Assembly: GCF_963576675.1 (NCBI RefSeq)
Contig: NC_088918.1
Location: 38,659,501-38,723,500 of the forward strand
Direction: 5' to 3'
Length of the DNA stretch: 64,000 bases
Origin: Euphorbia lathyris
Taxonomy: Eukaryota; Streptophyta; Magnoliopsida; Malpighiales; Euphorbiaceae
This document shows, one piece after another, positions 10,082 through 21,904 of this stretch. Within the stretch, counting starts at the first letter, position 1. Every line of letters begins with the position of its first letter. A program made the position numbers and the translations under genes. The notes beneath the pieces are model-generated. The model did no database searches. It was not told the origin of the DNA and saw only the letters and a list, made by a program, of their open reading frames with translations.

Positions 10082-12696
10082 TGTAAAATCACAGACGTCT
10101 GGCCAAAGACGTTAAATAGAGGCGCTTTTGGGAGGCAACCCAGTATTGGTCTTGCCCAAGACTGATGTTCATAGTTTCATTTTCATTTGATTTGTTTTTT
10201 ATTTAACTAACCAACTTAACTACCATCATCTTCTTCAAAGGGCTTACAATTTCTGGGTTTTTGATTTACAGATATGGAGGAAAGGAAAGAATGGAGGAAT
10301 AAAGGCCCAAAGAAGAGAAGGAAAAAGAGAGAGAGAGGAATGGCCCAATATGCTGAATAAGAGGGGTTAAAAAGGAAAAAAAAAATTGATTTCACCATTA
10401 TTTTAATTTTTCAATTTTTGTTAAATCACACTTTTTTTTACCTTAGTTCCACTTATCCCTCACCACCGCCACTCTCTAATTCCTACTTCTCCTTCGACCC
10501 CTTCACTACATTCCCAGCACCACCACCCTCATATTTCCATTTCCTTCATTTTCTAACGAAGTACCATCGCCATTCCCCAATCTTTCTCCAATTTCGAATC
10601 CACACTCCACCTTCACCATTCGGATTCCACCGTTCCTACAACTCAAGGAGGTCGTCATCCCTCCCATGTAGCAGTCAGTACACAGCACCGATCAGACCCG
10701 TCACTGTCAACTTCGGTGCAGATAAACCCCTCACCATTCCACTACATCATCAAATGGCTATTCGCACCAGGGCAGTTCCTTATTTCTCTTTCATTTAATT
10801 TTTTTTATTGCCCTTCATCCTATAATCATATTTTGTTTCGCATTGAGGACAATACGAGAATTAAGTGTGAGGTATTTAGGGGTCTTTAGTTTAATTAGAA
10901 ATGTTGATTTACTCTATATTTTGTGTTGGTATATTTGGGATTAAATTTCTGAATTTGCTGCTGAAATTTTCTGAGTCAATTGATGCAAATTTTTCTGGTT
11001 TTGGGTGCTGATTTACTGGTATAAATTTCTGAATATGCTGCTGAATTTTTTTGAGTTTATTGATGCAAAGTTTCTGGTTTTTTGTGCTAATTTGCTGCTG
11101 AATTTTGAGTGAATTATATGCACTTTGCTGCTGTCAAATTGGGTTTAATTCTATGGGATATGTGTTAAAATAGTGTGAGATGTCCGCCTCAAAAGAAAAA
11201 AAATCAGAAAATATGCTCGAGTCTAGTGTGAGGTGCCCACCTCTTGCTTCGTCCCTAAAAATACCAATGCTAGCTCTCTATTCTGCACTTGATTGAAACT
11301 AGGTTGCTAACTTAGTACCGAAATCCTTAAGTCTTGTATTGAGTAAGGTCATTGATTTCAAAGGGTCAGGATTGCATAATTGCCTTAAAGATGCATATGA
11401 ACTACTTGATTAATCTCCCGTGGCATGAAAAGATGTTTTGAATGAAGCAACACCACTTTTATCCCTAATTAAAGAAAGATTTTGAGCCTAAATGCAGAAC
11501 AAAACATTACATTTTGTTCTATTTATTTATCTGAGTGTTGTCCAATTTTAGTTTGAAATTCTAGAACTTGCCATGTTATGCATTTCGAGACCACATCTGA
11601 TGTATTCAAACATTAAAAATGATAAGGGCAGTAGGTTTCTTTTCTTAGCCATTTCAAATAAATTCGAACCCTTAGTCTTGCCCAAGACTAACAAAAATAA
11701 CAGTACCAGCCCTTAGTTAGCCACATTTGAGCTTTTTCCCTATTCTTGACACAACCCTTGTTCGAGTCTCTTGGCCAGGGACATTTTAGCCTTCAAAGTC
11801 TGTATATTCTTTGAGTTTATTCAATGTTTAGTTGCTGCTTTGAGCAATGTCCGTGTTCAAAATAACCATAGGTTCACCAAAGTATGAGGATCCAATTGAA
11901 TAGTCCTTTAGTTATATTATATGTGGTTGTGCTTCAAAAGGTGTCTAAATAGACATTAGTCTGCAAAATAGCAGCTTGCTTGTTCTAGTTCAAAGGTTTT
12001 GTATATTAAAAAAATCAGAAAAAAAGCCTCAGAAAAACAAAGAAGAAAAAAAAAGTGAGAGACATAAAAAAAGAAACAAAGAAAAATTTCTTGTTAGTTT
12101 TTTCATTTCAGTCTGTTTATAGTTGTTTAAGTTCATCTTGAACATTCATTCTGAAGTTTGAGAATTGCAAGTCGTTTGTAAATAATTGAGCTTTGATTTC
12201 CGTTTTGGCCATTTTCAGAGTAGAATGTACATTTTTACTACTCTCGGTTTCCCTTTCTTCCTCCTTTCCTTTCCAAACCTTACCCCCAACATATGTTACA
12301 CCCTGTTTTAAGTCCCTTTGATTTAGTGTCTTGAATTCATACTAAGTGGTGGAGATTTGATATATTGGCAAGCTTATGGTAATTTCATTCTAGGTTGTGA
12401 ATTGAGCGATTTCTTGAAAAATTAATCATAGCCTAAAACACTTGAGTGCAATGAGTGACCTCTGTGAGGGTGCTGCTGATTTTAATTCATCTCTCATGTA
12501 CATGGTCAAAAGCTTATTTGGTGAGATTTTTCAAGTAGTTACATTGTGTATTTAAACATGAATAAATTCTTGACTTGGAGAGTTAATGACTGATAATCTT
12601 TGCATTATGAGAGGGGATCGGGAAAGGTTAGTAAACACGAAATCATTAGAGCTAAGAACTGTTGACATGATCTGGTATGCTTGAGGACAAGCATTG

Positions 12697-12713
12697 GGCA
12701 AGTGTGAGGTGTT
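12697..12713 (+). promoter_or_regulatory. Polypurine-tract region before the 3' LTR
   Basis: GGGCAAGTGTGAGGTGT directly precedes TGATAAATGTC, the start of the 3' LTR. Its position fits the plus-strand priming tract, although it is an interrupted purine run. Confidence 0.6.
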
Positions 12714-12732
12714 TGATAAATGTCTATTTCAG
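12714..12732 (+). mobile_element. 19-base stump of the 3' LTR at the duplication breakpoint
   Basis: TGATAAATGTCTATTTCAG matches the first 19 bases of the LTR with one change, then switches abruptly to the block that also begins at 7266. The three bases CAG are shared by both partners at the join (12730-12732 and 7263-7265), which points to end joining at a microhomology. Confidence 0.85.
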
Positions 12733-13450
12733 AAAATTATAAAAGTGTTTAAAATATTTACTCTGTTACTAACATAGTTATATACAACTTGATAAAATAC
12801 ATGAAACTTGTTCAATTTATCCACAAATTTTGTTTGAAAGATTTGATACAACAGTTAAAAAATATTCAAATCAGTTCGTTCAAATTTTCTATTAAGTTAG
12901 AGTAAAATTGAACTTAATTGAAAACATTAAAAATAACTTATAAAGTTTTATATGTTAGAGAATCCAGTTTGAAATTTATCCCTAATAATAATAAAAACAA
13001 GAGTTAATTTCAAAAATACCAATGTGATTTTACGTTTTCATAAGCAAGTAATTTTTTGTTTTGTTAAAAGATGAATGAGATCATCATGGTTAAAGAATCG
13101 GGGACTTTTAACGTTATTAGTTTTACTGACGTGGCAAGAGAATTTTTTGTCCAAATTTTTTATCCCATTTTTTATTCATCAAACTTTCAGGAATATTTTA
13201 TATATATATATAATAACGTTAGTTTTACTGACGTGGCAATGAGAATTTTCGTCCAATTTTTTTTTCTTTCTTTAGGCTTATCAAAAGGAGGGCGTTGTAC
13301 AGGGAACCTGTTCCGAGGTCTAAGTCAGTTTATGGGAAGCAATGAGGATGATCACAATTAGTAAACAAAAGCTGTAAATGTAAGCTTAATAGAAATGAAT
13401 GAATATATTTACCTCAAGCTGGGATTACTCTATTTATACTGATGTCAAGC
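12733..13450. repeat. Left flank block, copy 2 of the direct duplication
   Basis: This is a near-identical copy of 7266-7983 (offset 5467 bases). It also ends in CAAGC before an LTR. It is not part of the retroelement itself but of the DNA into which the element inserted, which shows that the duplication came after the insertion. Confidence 0.85.
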
Positions 13451-14899
13451 TGATAAGTGTCTATTTCAGCGATAAAATACCCACTTGCTATGCTATTTGT
13501 TAGCCGATTTGATTGTTATCACGGGTTTTATTGCTTGTTTTGTGTATTATGCCTCTACATGGACTTATTATGAAGAAAGGAGCTGAATTTGGACTATTTG
13601 GAGCTAATTTGACTAAAGATAAAATTTGGAACTGTTTTAAAGACCTGAAGTCGAAACTGGGAGTTAGTCTTGCACAAGACTAAGAAGCAGACGGGCAGAA
13701 ATCTTTCCAAATAAATCAAGTGCGAATCTGTTCAATTCCATCACGTTTTCAGATGTCTATTAAAGAGTTTTAAGCCTACAAATCAGGAAGGAAGAAGCCA
13801 AGTAGTATTAGAAAGTTAGAATATTTATTTTTTATAATTAGCTAGTATTTATCTCCTAATTAGGGTTGGAGAACTCCTATAAATATGAGAGGATCTATCT
13901 CTAAGGAGAGTTCAGTTTCAAATTTTGTTTTATAATCAGAATTCAATTTTAATTCCGTTTTTAGTTTTTAGGTTTAGCTTTTATTTTTATTTTGTTCTCT
14001 CTTTCACAAGAGAGAAGGGTTGTTCTCTATGGCTATTCATAGCTAAACTCCCAATTTCGGTTAAGGGTTAATTCAAAGGAGGTTTTCTTTATTATTGTGA
14101 GACTGTTGTGCTTTAATTCTTCTTATAAATCTTACCGCTTATTTGTTCATTGCATTTTAGGGATTTATTCTCAATTGATTATTCACACTTTGAATGATAA
14201 CTGCAGGTCATTCTTTGAATTGGATTGTCATATGGCTGAATTGGTAAAGTTAGAGTTTTACCTAAACGAACCAATCATAGTAGCAATCGATAATATAAAT
14301 TAAGTTAGTTTTGTATTTGAAAGAATAGATTCAGATTTGACAACCTGAGATTGTCTTTCATGTGACATTAATACAAAAGTAATTAGATTTATTTGAGTCG
14401 AATGAACAAATGACTTAGTTTCTGAATCGTCTACGCTGAGTGTCGGTTGGCTAAGGTCGGGTTCTTCTAATTCATAAGGCTGTCAATAGATTGAATCTTG
14501 ACCGCTGAGGCTGGATTATTTATTGATTAGGAACTAGTTATTTGCCGTGCTTGACTAGTTTAATATTAAGGAAGAATACTCCAAACTGATCCGGTATGTG
14601 TATAAGAGTCTATTTTACCTGTCAATGATCAAGACTAATTGAATTCCTTGCCTGAGAACCCCTTAGCTGAAATCTTCTTTATTTACTATATTTAATTTCA
14701 ATTTTGATTTCGTTATTCCTGTTAACTTAGGTAATCAATCTACTCAAAACCCCCCATTTTATTTTATTTGTATTTTTGGTTATTAATTTAGTTAAATCAG
14801 TACTAATCCCTTGGGTTCGACCTTTGCTTACCCTTTTTACAAATCCATATTTCGGTCAAGTAAAGTTATAATTATTTTTGGTGGATTCGACACCCATCA
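13451..14899 (+). mobile_element. Solo LTR (1449 bp) of the same element, with CAAGC target duplications
   Basis: A complete LTR from TGATAAGTGTC to GACACCCATCA lies between CAAGC at 13446-13450 and CAAGC at 14900-14904. No internal region follows. It carries the same palindrome as the first LTR, at 13666-13681. A solo LTR is the usual product of recombination between the two LTRs of one element; here it is the remnant of the second copy of the duplicated segment. Confidence 0.9.
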
Positions 14900-15066
14900 C
14901 AAGCTGTAGCAGTTACATATTATGGAGCGGGTGGGCCATGTGCCTCTTATTGATAGGAGGGAGTGTGTCTAGATATCAGGACCTAATATCCTTCAAGACC
15001 ACTTGGCCCGTGATTTTCAGGATCAGATATGACTATGACAATGTGTGGATTCTTGACTGGGTCTAA
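14900..15066 (-). mobile_element. LTR remnant (second half) of an older minus-strand gypsy family
   Basis: This stretch continues the sequence interrupted at 7983. Together the two parts resemble 21985-22235, where the same order is seen: GATCACAATnAGTAAACAAA, AAGCTTAATAGAAATGAATG, TTTATACTGA, then GTGGnCCAnGTG and CTAATATCCTT. The younger element at 7984-14899 therefore landed inside this LTR. Confidence 0.65.
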
Positions 15067-15528
15067 CGAGGCTTCCCGAGTCAAGCTTCTAGTACGCAAT
15101 CGTTTTGCTGTATTTAGTCGAGTAGATGTTACATCTTCTATTTTTGAGAGTAGGTTTGAGCTTTTGTGGCACCATATGGGAGAGGTATATTTGTCTGATA
15201 TCAGATGCACCCTTCCTCGAGTCTAATTTATCATTCTTTAAGATGAGAAAGCATTAGGTTCAGGAAGCATTGTACTTGTCTTTTCCTCATAAGTTGATCG
15301 AGGGGAGAGGGGGATTGATAAGGAGGTTATGAAGGCTCCCGGTGGTTGATTTAATCCTCGTCTAGCGCTCATAAATGCATTTATTAGGGTTCGTTTCTCT
15401 ATGTTCCTAAGCGTCTTTTTGGTTGATAGTAGTCCCCTTTTGTCATTCCATGTGTCGTCATTTTTGTATTTTTGATGGGGCAAGTTAGGGGATTTTTTTG
15501 CTTCTTAATCATTGCTTGTTTAGTAGTT
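15067..15528. other. Unassigned, probably retroelement-derived
   Basis: No convincing protein is found on either strand. Position and composition suggest the rest of the older element flanked by LTR remnants on both sides. Confidence 0.4.
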
Positions 15529-16080
15529 GATAACATCCGAAAATTACCCCCAGGGCCAAACCATAAAAATCCATAAATAAATGGATTGATTGGTATAAAG
15601 GTTCAACCATAGAACAACACTCGCCAAAGTCAAAGGTATGGCGTATGTTGGAAGCCACCCTCAAATAGGGAACCTCGCCATATAGATACGTCACCAAGAT
15701 CCAACATGGCATGAATGGCTTACATCCGCCATTCAAGGTAGATATACCCATGTTACCACAGAGCCGTCTTTCTAGAAAGCAGTTATAATCAAGTGGTATT
15801 AACCAGTTCATTAAAGCCTTAAGGGCGAACTTAAGGGATGTATCATTAAATGCATTGAATACAAGTATGTTTGAAATACCACCTAGATGGTTATAGAATC
15901 CCATATAAATACCCCCACATTAAGGTATTCAAGGTACAATTACTGATTCCCTACTTTTATGCTTATAGTTTATTCTCTGAATCATTACTGACTTAAGCAT
16001 CAGAGTGTCCCCCGACCGAACCCAACGATGCCTCACAGGGAAGAGCTCCGGTCAAGGAATTTTCACAAGTTATCAGTAGT
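15529..16080 (+). mobile_element. Probable gypsy LTR remnant
   Basis: A TATA-like CATATAAATACCCCC lies at 15902-15916. About 90 bases later comes ACTGACTTAAGCATCAGAGTG, similar to TAACTTAGGCATCAGAGTG in the gypsy LTRs at 30543 and 36625. This promoter plus U5 layout supports a plus-strand LTR. The start near TGATAACATCCG and the end are not certain. A frame on the opposite strand is not considered a gene. Confidence 0.5.
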
Positions 16081-16271
16081 GATGTCATATGTCGATTTGT
16101 ATGCATTTATTATCCGGTTGCCTTCTCCCATGTTTATTCATTGTCTTTTTAGCGATTTGAAGGTTTTTTTGGAGGGCAGCTTCTGGGCTTCTCATATTGG
16201 TCTTGTGGACATCGTGGTTATATTGATGATGGGTGTGCTTTCCTTCCCCTATTTTTGTTGTCGAGGGAACA

Positions 16272-17175
16272 TGTCACGACCCGAACCTGGCCATGACCGG
16301 CGCATAAATTAAGATTATTTTAACCTATGCTAGCCTCGAATTTAATTTCAAAATAATACTTATCTCCTAATAAAGCCTTCTAACCTGATGATACAACTTA
16401 AACTGTAAATAAATATATATCACAAAATATCCGAAGTCTCCAATCTGTACAATAACAATATATAGCTAACAGTATCCTCCTTCAATATCGAACCCAAATG
16501 TTTGCGCATCTATAGAGATCTTAATCTGAAAAAAATATAAAATCAACGTGGTATGAGATTTCCGCCTATGCGAGTGAAAATCTCAGTGAGTGATAATCAT
16601 AGCACAACAGACGGGGAATAGACAAATATGCAGATAAGTTTCAAATTTGTTTTCAGAATTTATCAAACATGATGGCGTAGAGAAATCAAATAATATTGCG
16701 ATATTTACTCAAATCAATTAAATCGAATAATAATAAATAAATTACAGAAATTATTAAAACCACGGTACAGTAACATCAGAGTAATGATATTCCACATCAC
16801 CAAAGGTCAGATAACAGACATAGATAGTAGCGCTGCCAGATTCAGATACAAAATGTCTTCACCGACCTTATGCATGATTCTAATATAACTGACACAAAGA
16901 TAAACACATACACAGATAAAAACAATGACAAATAATGCAAGCTTAATATGAAGGTCAGTGAGACATGAAAACAGATACAGATACTACTGAGCACATGTAC
17001 TGGTTTCAAAGTGTGGAATTTATATCTCATAATATTTTTCAAGTAACTTAATATCCAGATGACAGAATTCAAATAAAATTTAAGATTTTTAATACAAACG
17101 GTAACATATAAATCAATCGAGTAACAGAATTAAATATAACCTCAAAAGAATTTTCCATTTCCAAATAAAATAAAT
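16272..17175. mobile_element. LTR remnant of the TGTCAC family
   Basis: It starts TGTCACGACCCGAACC and about 290 bases in has GTGAAAATCTCAGTGAGTG. The solo LTR at 33327-34435 starts TGTCACACCCGACC and has ACAAAAATCTCAGTAAG at a similar place, so the two belong to the same broad group. The far end is not visible because a SINE-like element and a MULE lie downstream. Confidence 0.5.
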
Positions 17176-17188
17176 GATATCGAACACA

Positions 17189-17299
17189 TAGCTTACCTAT
17201 GCCTTGGGAGGTCATGGGTTCGAATCACATCCGGGTCTGGTGGGGATTTTTCTTTCTTCTTTAATGTAAGCGCATTGTGCGCAATTAAAAAAAAAAAAA
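17189..17299 (+). mobile_element. SINE-like element, 111 bp, poly(A) tail, 13-bp target duplication
   Basis: GATATCGAACACA occurs at 17176-17188 and 17300-17312, exactly flanking a short unit that ends in 13 A residues. Inside, GGTCATGGGTTCGAATCAC contains a good Pol III B box (GGTTCGAATC). Thus it is a tRNA-derived SINE or a 5'-shortened SINE, moved by LINE machinery. The A box near TAGCTTACC is weak. Confidence 0.75.
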
Positions 17300-17459
17300 G
17301 ATATCGAACACACTAATGTGCAAAAGGTATGTTCCTAGAAGCCTAAGCTCTAATGCAGAGAATATTTGACAAATAAATTCGAATCCGAAGTGACAGCTTT
17401 GAGTCCGGTTAGCTAGTTCTAAGGGCTGATTCTTCTTCCTTTTTTCCTTGTTAACTAGT

Positions 17460-19344
17460 GGGTAAATTTCATCAATGGTGTATAACATTTACCAAATTTC
17501 ACAATTTGGTGTACAACCTTCAATTTGTCTCACTAATATGTACGAACTTATAAGTGACCTCTCACTTTAGTGTATATCCGGTTAAAATGACCGGTCAACT
17601 CAAAAGTCAACACACCACCTCATTATTTTTTATCTTACCTAGGACCCACATATAATATAATTACAAAAATACCATCCCTTTTAAATAAAAAAAAACCAAT
17701 CTCCCCCTTTCTCTCTCTCTCTTTTCTTTTTTCTATTGATACTCTCTCTCAAACTCCTCTCTCTCTTTCCAATATTTTCTGATACTTTCTCTTTCAAACT
17801 CCTCTATCTCTCTTCAATATTTCCCAGCAAGGCCAACATTCTGTTCATTTTAATGAAGTAAAATTCCCTCATCAGCTAAAATGGAGATCGTGACTTTCAG
17901 AAAGAGAGAGAAAGTTTGAGAGAGAGAGAGAAAGTTTGAAATATAAATAATATGAACTAGAAATACCAAATCTGAAATCATTTTTGTGGCATTTGTGTCA
18001 TGGTTTAATAACTCGAATTAGCAAATGAGCAAATGAGCAAATGAGTAAATGAGTTGAGTCTATATATCAATTTTTATGTCTATAAAGGTAATCCTTGTGT
18101 GAGGAACTGAAAAACATAAACACAACCTTGTTTATGCCTACATGAAAGAACCAAAGGGATCACCTGGAGAAATTAGCAGTTGGACCTTGAAAAAGGGGTA
18201 ACATCATTATATTTCACTACATAACAGAACAAAACATCTATCCCACCTCTACAAGAGGCTAAGAAGAAGAGGACTTCTACAATGTATACATATAAAACTA
18301 GAAAGAAACTGATTCAGATTCTAAATAATTTGAACAAAACTCTTTCATCTGTAACCTTTCTTTGGTCTTCTTCTCTCCAGAATACCTCCAAGAGTAGCCA
18401 ATGCATCTTGGAACTTTCGGATTTTGATAAAACCCCTTACCATTCTCACTTCATTTTCTGTGAATTTTGCTTTCTCCATCACTTAATTTTAGTGCCCACC
18501 TACTTTGAACTTGTAACCACCTGGCTCTCCCAGAAAACTGCAACCAAGTTCCTTTTAGTTATTCTAATTACCTTACCAAATCTCATTATTTAGCAAGCAC
18601 ATTAAAATCAAAAAACACCAATAAAGTTCTTTATTAGTTTCAAACTTATCCATATTTTATCAACAGCTAATGCACCAAAAAGTTCAAAGAGATATTAACA
18701 GAGCATATTTGTAATGCACGCATAAACAGAAAGCAAATACTAGTAATATAGACAATTAATTTACAAAACACAAAACTTTGCCTTTTTTTGATCCAATTTA
18801 GGCCATTGCACAAGTATTCGGGAAAAAAAACTAAATACTACGATGTTGCCACCGAGAACGAGGGGAACAGCTCCTAGATGCTCACATTAGCAGGTGTGGT
18901 GAAGGATAAGGACAAAAGAAACAGGATGTGCAGAAACTCTATGGGAATCAGGAATCATGTGTATTGCATTGCCTTGCAGCCATCTGTGCATGAATCATAT
19001 GTTGCTGAGAAATATTGAAGAGAGAGAGATGAGTTTGAGAGAGAGAAAGTATATCCAGAAAAACAGGAAAGAGGGAAAGAGAGAGAAAGGGAAATATGGG
19101 GGAGATTGGGTTTTTTTATTTAAAAGGAGGGTATTTTTATAATTATACATATGTGGGTTCTGGGTAAGATAAAAATAATAATGAGCTGGCACGTTGACTT
19201 TTGAGTTGACCGGTCATTTTAACCGGCTATACACCAAAGTGAGAGGTCACCTATAAGTTCGCACATATTAGTGAGACAAATTGAAGGTTGTACACCAAAG
19301 TGTGAAATTGGGTAAAAGTTGTACACCATTGATGAAATTTACCC
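17460..19344. mobile_element. Long-TIR MULE, 1885 bp, with 10-bp target duplication
   Basis: The ends are inverted repeats starting GGGTAAATTTCATCAATGGT and matching well over about 240 bases, then more loosely through CT-rich DNA to nearly 400 bases. The direct repeat GTTAACTAGT flanks it at 17450-17459 and 19345-19354. Long TIRs plus a 10-bp duplication identify a Mutator-like element. No MuDR-type transposase is present, so it is non-autonomous. The unique core (about 17850-18990) may hold captured host sequence. Confidence 0.85.
18345..18479 (-). pseudogene. Possible captured exon end inside the MULE
   Basis: On the minus strand a 44-codon frame opens with ATG at 18479-18477 and ends with TGA at 18347-18345. 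It has the look of a real protein terminus: helical, basic, with the segment RKFQDALATLGGILERRRPK. An in-frame stop precedes the ATG, so if this is a captured exon its start is at a former splice site. The pattern is loosely like the last helical repeat of a PPR-type protein, but I am not sure. It may equally be chance. Confidence 0.3.
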
Positions 19345-19354
19345 GTTAACTAGT

Positions 19355-19680
19355 TTGTACTCTTCCTATATGCTAGATTCAGTTGTATTCCACATTTACG
19401 CTTTTCATAGTAATAAATATATGATTTAGGATTTTCAATTTCATTACATGTGTTGATATTTATTTCTTGCTTTGATTCTCATAATTGATTATTGTGTAGG
19501 TCATTTCTCCGAAATCCATTAGGATTCATATGGGTGCTGCCTTACCAGAATTGACAACCCGGAAACCATAGAAATTGACAAGCCACGGAACTTACGAGCC
19601 CTATTTTCCGAACCTAAGAATTAGAGTCGCCTTAAGAAGGAACCACGATCTAAGAACCACACGGAGTTGTTCAGTTTATA
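19355..19680. other. No gene seen
   Basis: DNA to the right of the MULE, possibly the continuation of the LTR remnant that the MULE entered. No frame is supported. Confidence 0.35.
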
Positions 19681-19985
19681 AATAATCGTTTTTCTAAGAG
19701 TAAATTGTTACCCGCATATATTCTGAAGTATTATTTGTCATATGTTGTAACTTAACGCCACCCGTATCATCCCATAAGGGTTTGAAATACATAAAAGTTG
19801 TCTCACCCATAGTTTAGGAGTAGTTATAATTGTTACCACACCACTCTAAAGTATTTACCGTCTAGATAACGTATAGAACCGAGTAGTTTAATACTTGTGG
19901 GTATAAATCCCATGGATTCGATACCTGGACTTAACCAGATTTATTACTTGATAACGACAGAGTACACTTATATCTTAGTTGTAGA
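19681..19985 (+). mobile_element. 3' part of a gypsy-type LTR
   Basis: The run TAAATCCCATGGATTCGATAC at about 19905, followed by CTGGACTTAACC and TTATTACTTGATAACGAC, resembles the U5 end of plant Athila/Tat-type LTRs. The upstream part is diverged and no primer binding site follows, so this is a truncated remnant joined to the dead gag-protease region at about 19990. Confidence 0.4.
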
Positions 19986-19989
19986 GCCG

Positions 19990-21601
19990 CTATAGTGGGG
20001 ATCGTCTCGAGCATATAATCGCTACTAGTTCGTCTTGCATCAAGTGCTTTGTAGGGTTTCTTTGTGATGATATTGGATGGACTTTTCGTATCTACCAGCG
20101 CCATATGAATCTTGAAGTCATTAATTTGGACTATGATTACTAGTGCATCGTCATTTGCTTCTGCAGGTTTATTTTATGCACTAACAAATGAGAACTTAGT
20201 TGGCCTACCTAACCCTTCCTTCTTGGGGGACCTTCCTCTTTTGAATGGGTGCTTTGAGTTAGGGTCACTTGAGAGGAAATTGATAACATTAGGGGGATCT
20301 ACTCTTACCACTTTCTCCACCTTTTTGAGATGCCGAACCTCATCCAACGCAGTGTGACCCATTATTGTGTGAAGGTGATTTCTTCGTCTTGGGAGGATAG
20401 GTGATGCGTATCCTATTTTTCTCCACCCAGTAAATGACATCTTCTCGAGGAGCATTTAGGGAGATGGGTGGCCTCTTTGAGTGCTCTCGTGGCTTCTTTA
20501 TCTCTCATTCCATGTCATTCCCAGCCGGCCTATTGGGCGGTCTTCTCACTTAGCAAATGATTTAGCATGTGGGCCTCCCACTTTCAGAAATCTCTTGCAT
20601 AGGGCATTATGTCTTTGAAGGGTTGGAGCATGTTGGTTGTTAGTTCTTGGGTTGATTCCTTACTATGGCAATTGGCTGTCATAATATCGACCCTTCCCTC
20701 TACATTCAGTACTTTGACCAGGATGGCCTCTTGCTGGAATCTTTCTACATAGTACTTGAGAGTTTCCTTCTCGTGTTGGACCAGGTAGTTAAAATCATGC
20801 ATGGTCTTGCTCTTGGACATGGATGTTACAAAATGGTCGACAAAAAGTTTAGACATATACTTAAAGCTAGTGATGGTCTTGGTGCATAGGGACTCATACC
20901 AATTGGAAGCAGCACCTTTTAGGGTGGTAGAGAATATGCGAAACATCATATCGATTGTCGTGGTAGCACTCATGGTTCGCTTGGAACTTTTGACATGAGT
21001 AGTAGGGTATGTGTTCCCATTGTACTCTTTCAGCAGTAGGTATTTAAACCCTCGGGCATCGACTCGTTTATGATCTTCTTGCATATGGGTATTTCTACCT
21101 TTGTGACATCAATATGCTCAATGTTGATCCCCTCCTCGACAATGGTGCTTCTGAGCTTATTGAGCTTTTTTTGCATTGCCTCGAGTTTAACCTCGGTGGC
21201 CTCATCTTTGATCGGAAGATCTCTTTCGGCGCCAAATGATCATAGGTTCAGGGCTTAGTCCCTCTTTCTTGGCTACTCGTTCAAGATTCTGCTGACCTGT
21301 GATGGTCCTTCGAGGGTTAGAGTCCAATATCCTCATGTTCGGGAAGGTCATCTTCATTCTCCTTCTTTGGCTGATCTAACGGGAGATTGATCAGTATCTT
21401 TAATGCTGCATGTAGGGGGAGTTCGGGACCGATAGTGTCGTACCAGAAAGACTCCTTTCTCCATTGATTTAGTATCCCGTATTGTCGGCGATAGTAGCTT
21501 AAGACAGTGTGGTGTCTGGTCGAGCAATTGGTATTTTCAAGTTTATTTATATACATGAATGTTTCTTCTAATATCACACGTTTTTCTTTTACTTCTGCCA
21601 T
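19990..21601 (-). pseudogene. Ty3/gypsy gag and protease remnant
   Basis: Read on the minus strand, 21601-21317 gives an N-terminal gag-like piece. 21084-20584 gives a retrotransposon gag domain with LKGAASNWYESL and YYVERFQQEAILV. 20455-20174 gives the gag C-terminal part, and about 20165-19990 gives protease-like sequence in which the usual active-site D-S/T-G reads VDTKS. Several frame changes and stops separate the pieces. The protease change alone would inactivate it. Reverse transcriptase and integrase are absent: the element stops at about 19990 against an unrelated LTR end. Its own 5' LTR lies at 21905-22235. Confidence 0.75.
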
Positions 21602-21904
21602 TTGGATGGTTTGTTCTTGTCTTTTGATGCTGACGACCTCCTAAACAGAATCAAGGTTTTCTATCAGGCGCCGTGAGATTGCTCCCAAAAGCCTTTGCTG
21701 CTAGGGCTCAAGGGCTTCACCTTCTTCCACCATTTCCAATATTGGGTCGTCAATGACCTGATGGATTTAGCATGCTTCTTCTTCGATTGTTCTCTAGATC
21801 TCCATTGTAGGGACTGCATTATTGGAAGGAATTTCAATGGAACTGCTTAAACAAGCCATCGTTGTATCAGTACACGCTCACCACACTAATTTGATGTGGT
21901 TGAA

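Larger units (their letters stand above)
9433..12713 (+). mobile_element. Internal region of the non-autonomous gypsy-type element, no gag-pol
   Basis: The 3.3-kb interior has a primer binding site, one 182-codon ORF, then non-coding DNA. At about 10122 it carries GGCGCTTTTGGGAGGCAACC and at about 10840 CATTGAGGACAATAC followed by TTAAGTGTGAG; I associate both with internal regions of plant Athila/Tat-like and LARD-type elements. No protease, reverse transcriptase, RNase H or integrase is present, so it must have depended on a partner element. The palindrome (A/G)GTCTTG-cc-CAAGACT occurs at 10148-10163 and 11674-11689, echoing the one in the LTR. A polypurine-type end leads into 12714. Confidence 0.8.

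Noticed and set aside
10418..10798. 126-codon frame, rich in Ser and Pro
   Set aside because: It is in the non-coding interior of a non-autonomous element. Composition follows CT-rich DNA.
15509..15904. 131-codon minus frame
   Set aside because: It overlaps an LTR remnant on the other strand and shows no family resemblance.
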